Of a DNA stretch of 8,316 nt, positions 1 through 6,914 are shown piece by piece. This DNA comes from an uncultured Rhodocyclaceae bacterium (lineage in GTDB: Bacteria; Pseudomonadota; Gammaproteobacteria; Burkholderiales; Rhodocyclaceae), in the NCBI GenBank assembly GCA_903930805.1, contig CAIYZZ010000342.1, positions 1-8,316 of the forward strand. The letters run 5' to 3'. The notes under the pieces were generated by a model. It was not told the DNA's origin. It did not search any database and saw only the letters and a program-made list of their open reading frames with translations. The position numbers and the translations under genes were made by a program. Numbering within the stretch: the first letter of the stretch is position 1; each line of letters begins with the position of its first letter.

Positions 1-2193
1 AAGGACTTCAATAAATACCCGAAGACGTTCAACTATATGAATCCGTGCAGTTGAGGTATCTCCGGTCAATCTTTTACCCCAGTAGCCAATGGCGGACTTA
101 CAGCGAGCCATCAGGCAATACGTATCCTCACTCGAAAAGCATGCAACTCGCGTCCGAGAAAATATCTTTTTCAGAACATTCGAGGAATCGCTGTTCGCAG
201 TCCGAATGGCCAGGGCAAACCGATGTACATCATCTATATCGTCCAGCTCAGAGAGATCGGCAGCTGGTTCAACCAGAAAACTTATGCCACTCCATCGCAA
301 CGGCATGCCTACGGTTTGGGATATGCCGTCCAAAAGTAGTAGCGGATGCAACTCGCTGTTGAATGTGATCGTCTTGGAATTATCCTTGTAGCTCCCTGGC
401 TCGAAGAGAGGCTCTATACCCTGCTGTTCTCGTTGTTTCTCAAGGGCCTTGGAAACTCGCTCTTGAATATGTTCGATGTGAGTCCAAGGACTACATTTGG
501 GGTCTTGGTAGCTGGACGGAAATGCTTTGAACTCTTTCCCCGACGCCCATAGATCAATGCCGCGCATTAGCCAGTGTGCCCACGCCAAACGTGAAAGCAC
601 ATGGATCGAATTTCTGTCTTTGCGATTCTGGTCGAGCAAATCCCGATACGCCTCTGCAACCAAGCCCTTGCCTTCATCAAACCGGCAAAGCTCAACCAGG
701 AGACATGCCTTTTTCAGTTTCCAGACCGGGGCATTCGGTACGATCTTCTCAATGGAGCTTTCAATCGCAGGGTAATCAAACTGGTCCCGCGCTACGATGG
801 CGCGATGGTATGCGAGTTCGTTGATGACCTCCGGCCAATGTTTCGCATTTCTCTCCAGTATGGCAGTCGTGGCTTGCTCAATCGATTGCGCCTCGGATTT
901 GTCCAGCCAGCGTGTGCTTTTCAATAGCAACAGGGCGATTTCCATCTGTTGCCTCTTGGTCAATGTGTTTGGATGGGCAGGGTCACATATCGTCAGAAGC
1001 TCTTGCGCCAGCCATGATGGAATGGCCTGGTAAGTCACATCGCAACGCCACGCAATTCCGTACAGCAGTTTGGCGCGGCTGTCTGGCGTCATTGCAGACA
1101 GGTTTTGGGGTGTCGGCCACGGATCACTAAGCTGGTGTTGCAAACTGAAGAGTAGCGATGGCGGGCAGGTCAGCCAGCCGGGGTAGGCCGCCCTATCTGA
1201 TTCAAGCGTCTTGATCTGCTCCTCCAGCAGCTTGGCGGCATAAGCAGAATCCCGATGGGTTCTTGTACTCTCTTCACTGGTTAGCGTGTTGCGATGCAGC
1301 TGTGTTGGACTCCATTCCCAAGCCTGCTTGGGTTTGAGCTTTTGCAGAGCCTCGATAAAAACCTTCGTCGCCTCGGCATGTTTGGCATCCGGTTCATCGT
1401 AATCGGCTACCAATAGGCTCAAATCAATCGGGGCAACATTGATAGATTCGAGATATTTCCGCTTCGCAGCAGTCAAGTTCAACGCGCCAACAAGATAGAT
1501 ACGTCGGGCATGGGTTGCCAGATGATCCCGCACCCACCCCGCCCATTGCAGAAAGTTCGGATCGTCGCCTGAAAAGCCCAGCAGGCAAAGTTCGTTTTCA
1601 ATGAACACCTGCCGTGCGAAATTAACAAAGGCCGCATGGCGCTGCGGGTATTTTCGAAAATCTTCCTGCGTGAAAATCAGTTCATCGGTAACGTCGATCG
1701 TTCCATGGAGCTTGACGATGCGGGGGGCGCGAGCACTGGCAAGGTCTTCCTGTCGATTGACGACGTTGTACGCAGGTTGATGAACGTCGACCGAGGCGCG
1801 TTCAAGTAAAGTGTCCCAGTTGGTAGTCAGCACCTCAGACCACGGCAGTTCTAACAAGTTTTTGTGCAAAGCACCTGGACTCCATGCTGTATCGGAAACT
1901 GCTTTCTTGAGCAAATCAAGGAGTGCCTGCTGTCCAAAGTAGGCTCGATATTCCTCAGCCTGACGCAAAGGATCAGTCTGTTTACCGGAACCGATGTCCT
2001 TTGCCAAAACCTCGGAAAGCTCATTCCAGAGGGGCAATTTTCTCTTGACGTCGCCCGTTGAGGCTGCGACGCGGCTGAAACCTGCTCCGACCATGACTGC
2101 CGCGCCATAGTAAGAGTTGTTCTCTTGCCAAAGCGCAGCCGCGAGTTTCTTCAGCGCTGCGTAATCGGGAAGGTCAATGATGTGGCTGTTCAT
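1..2193 (-). CDS. SIR2-domain defence protein, 3' end beyond window
   Basis: This is a continuous minus-strand reading frame of 731 codons from an ATG at 2193 to the window edge with no stop, so the C-terminus is missing. The N-terminal 250 residues or so show sirtuin motifs: VGAGFSR (35-41, NAD-binding loop), TTNWD (123-127, with the expected catalytic Asn125 and Asp127), KLHGT (161-165, catalytic His163) and LLGFSGDDPNF (204-214). These are typical of the SIR2_2 branch found in bacterial defence proteins. Known members hydrolyse NAD+ when phage infection is sensed and stop growth. Residues 270-731 have no motif I recognise. They look mainly helical, with repeat-like helices around 415-545, and would suit a sensor or oligomerisation region. 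The start is supported by a purine-rich RBS 8 bases upstream and by a 4-base ATGA overlap with the preceding 36-residue ORF, which implies translational coupling. NADase activity is inferred from family and residues. Confidence 0.9.
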   Translation of the reverse strand, partial: MNSHIIDLPDYAALKKLAAALWQENNSYYGAAVMVGAGFSRVAASTGDVKRKLPLWNELSEVLAKDIGSGKQTDPLRQAEEYRAYFGQQALLDLLKKAVSDTAWSPGALHKNLLELPWSEVLTTNWDTLLERASVDVHQPAYNVVNRQEDLASARAPRIVKLHGTIDVTDELIFTQEDFRKYPQRHAAFVNFARQVFIENELCLLGFSGDDPNFLQWAGWVRDHLATHARRIYLVGALNLTAAKRKYLESINVAPIDLSLLVADYDEPDAKHAEATKVFIEALQKLKPKQAWEWSPTQLHRNTLTSEESTRTHRDSAYAAKLLEEQIKTLESDRAAYPGWLTCPPSLLFSLQHQLSDPWPTPQNLSAMTPDSRAKLLYGIAWRCDVTYQAIPSWLAQELLTICDPAHPNTLTKRQQMEIALLLLKSTRWLDKSEAQSIEQATTAILERNAKHWPEVINELAYHRAIVARDQFDYPAIESSIEKIVPNAPVWKLKKACLLVELCRFDEGKGLVAEAYRDLLDQNRKDRNSIHVLSRLAWAHWLMRGIDLWASGKEFKAFPSSYQDPKCSPWTHIEHIQERVSKALEKQREQQGIEPLFEPGSYKDNSKTITFNSELHPLLLLDGISQTVGMPLRWSGISFLVEPAADLSELDDIDDVHRFALAIRTANSDSSNVLKKIFSRTRVACFSSEDTYCLMARCKSAIGYWGKRLTGDTSTARIHIVERLRVFIEVL

Positions 2194-2300
2194 TTCATCA
2201 GCCTTTCCTTGCCTGCAACCCCTGCCTCCAGTGCCGCCGGATCCATCTTGGACCGGTTCTCCTTGCTAATCCAGGTGAGTTCGAATTTTTGTTTGGCCAT
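2190..2300 (-). CDS. 36-residue ORF resembling a Mod methyltransferase N-terminus
   Basis: The ATG is at 2300 and the TGA at 2190-2192. The peptide starts MAKQKFELTWISKENRSKM and then runs through an Ala/Gly-rich tail that I cannot place. The first 20 residues or so resemble the N-terminus of Mod-like (type III-type) site-specific DNA methyltransferases, in which an L-T-W-I-G-K-E-N block precedes an 'EPRILLED' segment. That segment and all catalytic motifs are absent here. The ORF sits 23 bases after the D12 methyltransferase and overlaps the SIR2 start by 4 bases (ATGA). A similar ORF lies at 4957-5091. It is most likely a gene-start remnant left when cargo was inserted in front of a mod gene. 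It may still be translated as a coupling leader for SIR2. The RBS is weak (AAGAAG, 4 bases before the ATG). The Mod resemblance is from memory of the family, not from a search. Confidence 0.55.
   Translation of the reverse strand: MAKQKFELTWISKENRSKMDPAALEAGVAGKERLMK
2202..2210 (-). promoter_or_regulatory. Ribosome binding site of the SIR2 gene
   Basis: On the minus strand this reads AAGGAAAGG, 8 bases before the ATG at 2193. It lies inside the last codons of the short upstream ORF, so ribosomes finishing that ORF at its TGA (2190-2192) end on the SIR2 start codon. It fixes the SIR2 start. Confidence 0.6.
2250..2291 (-). repeat. Mod-start repeat, copy 2
   Basis: This 42-base segment aligns without gaps to 5038-5079 with 33 matching bases, and encodes 8 identical residues out of 14 (Q, K, L, W, K, E, N, S). 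The best part is an 18-base block at 2249-2266 with one mismatch to 5037-5054. Both copies include AAGGAGAACC. The copies have the same orientation and flank the ATPase/methyltransferase pair. Confidence 0.7.
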
Positions 2301-2323
2301 ACAGCTTCTTGTCTTGAGTGTAT

Positions 2324-3199
2324 CTACGCGGCAAGCTTCGACTGAGGGACGGCGTCCTCCGGAACCAGTAATCCCTGACTGAAAAACATGATCTCGTTGC
2401 CGACGTAACGTTTTTGGGCGGTGTAATTCAATCCATAGCTCAACCCCTTGCTGAGCTGATACATCTCCCGGATTTCTTCTGCGTTATCGTAAGACACAAT
2501 CCATGGTCGCTTGAATTGCCTTGACTGGAGCGCTTTGGCAATCGCCAGATGATCGTCATGGCCATAGTAATTGCGATAAAGCCCGCGTCCTTTCACGTAA
2601 TAGGGCGGGTCCAGGTAAATAAGGGACCGCTTCGGGAGCAAGCTGCTGCATCTACGCAGAAGCGCTAATGCATCCTCGCTATGTACGATGATCCCTTCCG
2701 CATGATCGGCAATCTTTCTGATTCTGGCAGCAAGCACATCCTTCTTGAAGCGCGCATCGAGCTTGTACTCACCACTTTGCTCCTTGCCGCCGATAACGCC
2801 GCCTTTCAAAATCCCGGAACGATTCGTTCTGTTCATGAACAGTGTGGCGAATCCGCGCTCGACTATCGTTCCTGACACTTCATCACGCAGTACCGAGCGC
2901 CATCTGTACCACTGATCCATGGTGATCGGGGTTGATTCCAGGAGCTCCAGCAAAGCATCTGGCTCTTGCGTAACGGCAGCCCAAAATGCATGAACAGCGG
3001 GGTCTATGTCGTTAATATGGACATGGCTGGCATATCCATGAAAAAGCAATTCGAGAGCGACACCCGCGCCCCCCGCGTATGGCTCCAGATAATGCCCACC
3101 GGATAGATCGTTGCATTCCATTACGGATGCAATAAAGGGAGCAAAGGGTGCTTTGCCTCCAGGGTATCTGAGCGGGGTGTAGAGCTTGTTTGAGTACAT
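2324..3199 (-). CDS. D12-class (Dam-like) DNA adenine N6-methyltransferase
   Basis: This 291-residue protein matches the D12 class (alpha group) of DNA adenine methyltransferases, which transfer a methyl group from S-adenosylmethionine to adenine N6. The motifs are in alpha order: YPGGK (12-16, motif X), EPYAGGAG (39-46, SAM-binding motif I), NRTNRSGI (123-130, a conserved D12 block), DPPY (197-200, catalytic motif IV) and WIVSYDN (233-239). The length is usual for Dam-like enzymes, and nothing is missing. The recognition sequence cannot be read from the protein; GATC is only one possibility. The ATG at 3199 lies 17 bases after the stop of the OLD-like ATPase gene, so the two are probably cotranscribed. 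It may protect host DNA from one of the neighbouring nucleases, or mark DNA that they recognise; that role is inferred from context. No strong RBS is visible (CGGAACC about 10 bases upstream). Confidence 0.92.
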   Translation of the reverse strand: MYSNKLYTPLRYPGGKAPFAPFIASVMECNDLSGGHYLEPYAGGAGVALELLFHGYASHVHINDIDPAVHAFWAAVTQEPDALLELLESTPITMDQWYRWRSVLRDEVSGTIVERGFATLFMNRTNRSGILKGGVIGGKEQSGEYKLDARFKKDVLAARIRKIADHAEGIIVHSEDALALLRRCSSLLPKRSLIYLDPPYYVKGRGLYRNYYGHDDHLAIAKALQSRQFKRPWIVSYDNAEEIREMYQLSKGLSYGLNYTAQKRYVGNEIMFFSQGLLVPEDAVPQSKLAA

Positions 3200-3216
3200 G
3201 ATCGATGGTTCCGGCG

Positions 3217-4923
3217 CTACATTTTCGCAGCGGTGTCGCTTGGCAGTTTGCCAAGAACGTACAGCTTCGAGCTATCCACAAAATGACCGTCGCGCAAGGT
3301 TACTGTCAATTGTTTGATAAAACGCGAAACGAAGTCGGAGCAAAGTGCCGGATTGTCTTTTGCCCAGCACTGCCACGGGCTATAGCTGGAGGCTTTTTGT
3401 GCGAGGAGTGCCTGAAAGTCTTCGTGTCGGTAGAGTTTCTTGAAAAGCTCCCGGAGCTTATCCTTGTTTCCGGCATTCGCCATTCGGTCTGCATCCACCA
3501 GCGTCCGCAAGTTGATAACAGGCCCGGCGATGGAAAGTCGGTTGATCAGAGGACGGGCAATATTCGTCAGGTTTGCCCGGGTGAATTGAATTGGATTCGC
3601 CCAAAGAGGATGATCGGCAGGCAGGTTGTACAGATATTCAAAGATAAGTTGATCTGGCGGCAATGTGCCCGGCAGCAGAACTATCGAGGGCAATTTCTTT
3701 ATTGCTGCCTCATCAACATCCGCATCCAGGCAGATAATACCCTTGCTTGCAAACTCGGGGATTTTTCGCTTCGCCAGATCCATGTAGTTATTGCAGCTCA
3801 GCGATACTTCTTGCAGGTGGAGAAACTTGTTTGCAGGCTGACGGCGCATCACCGCCTTGAAAAGATCGCATGCCTCTCCGTCCTCGAAATAGATGTTGAC
3901 GGTTGGCAGCGAAACTTCATTGTTGGCGCGTTTGATCCGGGTATGGAGATCGGCATCGATTTCAGGCCATGACTTATCGTGCATTGCCTGGACGCTGCCG
4001 TAGGTGTCGCTCAAATAAACGGTTTTGAATCGCTTCTGATACTTCTTGCTCAGCTCGTATGTGTACTCGATAAGTGTTGGCGAGTGAGAGGTCATTACAG
4101 CTTGCAGGTTCAGCTCCTGGCACTCGCGATTCAGCATTTCAATCAGCTTGATTTGGGCTGCCGGAAACAGACCGGCGTCAGCCTCGTCGATCAACAGCAA
4201 TCCCCCTTTGTAATCGGGATATTCTTCCTGCAATTTTCGGAAGGACATCAAGGCCATAAGGAGCTGCCCTGCATTGTCTTCGCCGGCGGATACTGAATCC
4301 TGATCGTAGTTCTGGCCATGCGCGACCGCAGAGTGAATGATCCCGGTTGTGCTCGTTGCAACGGTTGCGGTCCGATTCAGTAATTCGTTGGTTAGGTCGA
4401 TGAACTTCTTCTGGTGGTTCCGCAGGTATTCGAAGTCGCGGACCTTGTAATCTCGGTCGGCAATGGGGTATAGCCTTTTCAGGCTGAGGTAAATGACGGG
4501 ATGCGTGAAATTGCGGCTGGCGTTGCCTTCGGTTGCTGTGCTGTTCTTGCGCACGACCGGTCTGGAAATATTCCCGCGCTTGAACAATCCCAACTCGGCA
4601 GTCGCAGGCTTGTCAGTGTAGCCATCGTATAACTCGATACCGACATCCATGGAGCCAGGTACATCAAACTGATCGGATATCCGAAAGTGCTCGTTGTATT
4701 TTGACTTGAACTCGGCGCCGGTGATCGTCTGGTACTTGAGAGGCTGATCCTTGGTGTAGTCCTTCTCGAAATTGAAAATCTGCGCTGCAATACCGAGGAT
4801 CGATGACTTGGATGTCCCGTTCTTTCCGCAGATGACCGTTACATGGGTTCCGAATTCGACCTCCACGTCGGCCAGCGCTCTGAATTTTCTGATACTGAGC
4901 TTTTTAAGCTGCGTTTTCGTCAT
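3217..4923 (-). CDS. OLD-like AAA ATPase with TOPRIM-like C-terminal domain
   Basis: The 568-residue protein (counted from the ATG at 4923) has an ABC/SMC-type ATPase domain. It shows a P-loop GKNGTSKS (33-40), a signature-like SAGEDN around 212-217, a Walker B LLLIDEADAG (242-251) and a switch histidine in TSHSPT (278-283). Walker A and signature are far apart, as in OLD, RecF and SMC proteins. The C-terminal part carries a TOPRIM-like pattern: a glutamate in YFEDGEA (345-351) and a DxD in ICLDADVDE (397-405), expected to bind metal for nicking or cleavage. OLD-family proteins are ATPase-nucleases of phage exclusion and of Gabija- or PARIS-type defence; no UvrD-like partner is present here. 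In the P-loop, Ser replaces the Gly usually found before the Lys. A TTG at 4941 would add six residues. I prefer the ATG because GAG lies 9 bases upstream of it. The gene precedes the D12 methyltransferase by 17 bases. Confidence 0.85.
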   Translation of the reverse strand: MTKTQLKKLSIRKFRALADVEVEFGTHVTVICGKNGTSKSSILGIAAQIFNFEKDYTKDQPLKYQTITGAEFKSKYNEHFRISDQFDVPGSMDVGIELYDGYTDKPATAELGLFKRGNISRPVVRKNSTATEGNASRNFTHPVIYLSLKRLYPIADRDYKVRDFEYLRNHQKKFIDLTNELLNRTATVATSTTGIIHSAVAHGQNYDQDSVSAGEDNAGQLLMALMSFRKLQEEYPDYKGGLLLIDEADAGLFPAAQIKLIEMLNRECQELNLQAVMTSHSPTLIEYTYELSKKYQKRFKTVYLSDTYGSVQAMHDKSWPEIDADLHTRIKRANNEVSLPTVNIYFEDGEACDLFKAVMRRQPANKFLHLQEVSLSCNNYMDLAKRKIPEFASKGIICLDADVDEAAIKKLPSIVLLPGTLPPDQLIFEYLYNLPADHPLWANPIQFTRANLTNIARPLINRLSIAGPVINLRTLVDADRMANAGNKDKLRELFKKLYRHEDFQALLAQKASSYSPWQCWAKDNPALCSDFVSRFIKQLTVTLRDGHFVDSSKLYVLGKLPSDTAAKM

Positions 4924-4956
4924 CGGTCTATTCTCGATCAAGGCACTTGAAAGCTG

Positions 4957-5091
4957 TCAAAAGTCGGCGCTGGTGATACGGCGCTCGGCGTGGTAATTCG
5001 GCACCGTGGCTTCCAGCAAGACGCGAGACTCCACCATGGACTGGTTCTCCTTGCCGACCCAGACGAGTTTCGATTTTTGCCGATTTGTCAT
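4957..5091 (-). CDS. 44-residue ORF resembling a Mod methyltransferase N-terminus
   Basis: The ATG is at 5091, 2 bases after the AIPR stop codon, and the TGA is at 4957-4959. The peptide contains KLVWVGKENQSM, then ESRVLLE and NYHAERRIT. In my memory of Mod-like site-specific DNA methyltransferases this order (L-W-GKEN, EPRILLED, SYHA, then R-V/I-T) is the N-terminus that precedes the SAM-binding region. The ORF ends just where that region would continue, so no catalytic motif is present. It is best explained as the truncated start of a mod gene; a translated leader is the alternative. The in-frame sequence after its TGA is open into the OLD-like ATPase, so a single stop codon separates the two. 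It shares the block at 5038-5079 with the second mini-ORF. No convincing RBS precedes it; coupling to AIPR termination is plausible. Confidence 0.6.
   Translation of the reverse strand: MTNRQKSKLVWVGKENQSMVESRVLLEATVPNYHAERRITSADF
5038..5079 (-). repeat. Mod-start repeat, copy 1
   Basis: This is the partner of 2250-2291, with 33 of 42 bases matching in an ungapped alignment and the same reading frame. It contains a Shine-Dalgarno-like AAGGAG (5047-5052) placed 9 bases before an in-frame ATG (5035-5037). The divergence between copies argues for separate acquisition from related mod genes, or for an old duplication, rather than a recent target-site duplication. Confidence 0.7.
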
Positions 5092-5093
5092 GC

Positions 5094-6914
5094 TTATGGA
5101 GTCCCAGTATTTGATTGCACAGCCGCTGCAGGAGGGGCTGCCGACGCGCCGTCAATGTTAGCCAGTAATGCTCCACGAAGCAGCCGACAATCGCCCACTG
5201 CGCTGAACACCGAGCGGAAATGCCGTGGAACCTCCCAGCCTCCACCCGCCCTGGCCGAAACGAAGCCCCGCGCTTGGCACACCGTCCATAGTCGTTCTGC
5301 GTAGTCCTGTGCAGCTTGTGTCAGTGATGCTTCTTCTTGCGCTGATAGCGCTAAATCATCGCCAAGCTGTGGTTTCAGGCGTAGGAAGATTGCACTCAAG
5401 ACCAACCAGCGACCATTCTCGAAGAAGTCCTTGCGAACCCCGATTTCGGAGGTCTTGAGAGCACTCTTGACGATACGCTGGGCTTGCACTGCCCGCCAGA
5501 TGGCGCGTGCGGACAGATCGGGGCGAAAGATTTTTGCATAGCGCGAACGGTACAAGTCCCCTGACGGAAAAACTTCATCGAAGGACCAGAAAGATCGGCG
5601 ATTGGAGAGGACGCGGGCGCAGAATTCGCAGTCGGCCCCATTCGCCATAAGCGCGCAGGCCGTTGTTGCCTCATCGAGAGTGAAGTTGGTTGCATCCGGC
5701 GCCGGTGTGTCCTCGCCTTCCTTGTAGTGATAGGCAACACCGGAGAGAATTAGTTGGTTTGCGATGCGCTCTTGCTGCTCGTCTAAGGCAACAAAATCCC
5801 TATCCCCGATCTGGTTCTGGAAGTTGGTGCTACGGGTGATACGTTCCGCAAAGCCAACATCGTCTTCGCAGCGTTCAAGGGAAATGACTTTCAAAAACAC
5901 GTGTCCTTCCGGCGGTAGCAAAGGCGGATTGGGAACGGCACTGGCGATCGAACCAAGCGTTTGCGCACCATTGACAATCGAGAAGCCGAAGGCACGAATG
6001 CGCTTCTCCTCGGCGTTTGCTCTGTCCAGGTTATTGACTTCGAGTCGCTCACAATAGGCGGTGAGGCCGTTGTTCAAATACAGGAAGTGTTGCGGCTCTT
6101 CCCTGACTGCCAGAGCAATATGTTCATTGACTTCTGTGCGCCCTTTATAAGCACGTATGTTGGCGGCGACAAGTTTGGGACCGCAGTTTCTGTAAAGTGC
6201 GGCGATTTCGGACAACGGTACCAAGCCATATACCGTCTCGTAGGGTTCCTTGAGCCAACCGGGCTTGTGGAGCTTCAAATCGACCTCAGGTATTCCCGGC
6301 CCTTGGTCCGCGCCGGTAATCCAGTCATGGATGGTCGTGAGATTGCAGGTCTGGATTTGCAGGTAGTCGCATCCGGGCGAGAAGCGGATGCGAATATCAT
6401 CAAATATCCTGCGGCGATCTTCGGACACAGTAGCGGTGCCTGAATAGACCAAGATAGCCCGAACCTCAAGGGCCCCATCTTTGAAGATCGCATGCAACTT
6501 GGGAATCAATGCCTTCCATGCTGCATTGGTCTCGAAGGCGGCAAAGTTTCCTTGCAGGAGATTTTCCAATCCAGTCTTGAACTTTGCCACATCCCCGAGC
6601 GCGGGTTCGCCGCGTCCATCACGGATGAATTTCGACTGCGCGAGCCATAGCTTGTGGGACGCCGCCGAATACCAGATCGCGTCGATGCCGCCGTCGCCAC
6701 CGCCATCGACAATGGAGCTGGCCGCTTCATCCAACGTGCAGCCGGCTAGTTGATTCAACGCGAAAGCGGCAAGCGCGCGCGACAGGAAATTCGCTTCCCT
6801 CTCGTCCGCTGTGCCAGTCGTGGCTTCCGGAATCTTCCCCGTGAAATCCTGGCGTAGGCGGCCGGGTACATGGGTAATCTCGATTGGCGTTTCGACAATC
6901 ATCCGAGAATCCAT
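5094..6914 (-). CDS. AIPR-family protein with PD-(D/E)xK-like N-terminus
   Basis: The 606-residue protein has the hallmarks of the AIPR family (abortive infection phage resistance): FLYLNNGLTAYC (277-288) and FSIVNGAQTLGS (311-322), in a domain covering roughly 220-520. The N-terminal segment has GGGDGGIDAIWY (71-82) followed by LAQSKF (91-96). This fits a restriction-endonuclease-like core of the Mrr type, with Asp78 and the Q-x-K pair Gln93/Lys95 as candidate metal and catalytic residues. The protein is therefore a candidate DNA nuclease. AIPR proteins occur in abortive infection and in multi-gene defence sets such as MZA. The start is ambiguous. The ATG at 6914 gives a 16-base overlap with the helicase gene, whereas the ATG at 6902 (residue 5) gives a 4-base ATGA overlap and is at least as likely. 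Neither has a clear RBS. The stop is 2 bases before the 44-residue ORF. Confidence 0.88.
   Translation of the reverse strand: MDSRMIVETPIEITHVPGRLRQDFTGKIPEATTGTADEREANFLSRALAAFALNQLAGCTLDEAASSIVDGGGDGGIDAIWYSAASHKLWLAQSKFIRDGRGEPALGDVAKFKTGLENLLQGNFAAFETNAAWKALIPKLHAIFKDGALEVRAILVYSGTATVSEDRRRIFDDIRIRFSPGCDYLQIQTCNLTTIHDWITGADQGPGIPEVDLKLHKPGWLKEPYETVYGLVPLSEIAALYRNCGPKLVAANIRAYKGRTEVNEHIALAVREEPQHFLYLNNGLTAYCERLEVNNLDRANAEEKRIRAFGFSIVNGAQTLGSIASAVPNPPLLPPEGHVFLKVISLERCEDDVGFAERITRSTNFQNQIGDRDFVALDEQQERIANQLILSGVAYHYKEGEDTPAPDATNFTLDEATTACALMANGADCEFCARVLSNRRSFWSFDEVFPSGDLYRSRYAKIFRPDLSARAIWRAVQAQRIVKSALKTSEIGVRKDFFENGRWLVLSAIFLRLKPQLGDDLALSAQEEASLTQAAQDYAERLWTVCQARGFVSARAGGGWEVPRHFRSVFSAVGDCRLLRGALLANIDGASAAPPAAAVQSNTGTP

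Noticed and set aside
45..1130. Several overlapping plus-strand frames of 68 to 108 codons at the left end
   Set aside because: They overlap each other and all lie opposite the uninterrupted 731-codon SIR2 frame.
2190..2300. The 36-residue ORF as an antitoxin or inhibitor of SIR2
   Set aside because: Its resemblance to the other mini-ORF and to Mod N-termini explains it better. It has no DNA-binding or antitoxin-like feature.
2301..2323. A terminator or promoter in the gap between the methyltransferase and the mini-ORF
   Set aside because: The 23 bases show no hairpin followed by a T-run on the minus strand and no -35/-10 pair with normal spacing.
3205..3972. A 255-codon open frame on the plus strand opposite the ATPase gene
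   Set aside because: It lies wholly within a gene with clear AAA and TOPRIM motifs on the other strand, its translation shows no domain, and its composition is that of an antisense shadow.
2249..5054. The 18-base near-identical blocks as att sites or target-site duplications of a mobile element
   Set aside because: The match lies within a longer, diverged coding repeat that stays in frame. There is no integrase or transposase gene and no terminal inverted repeat, so coding homology is the simpler explanation.
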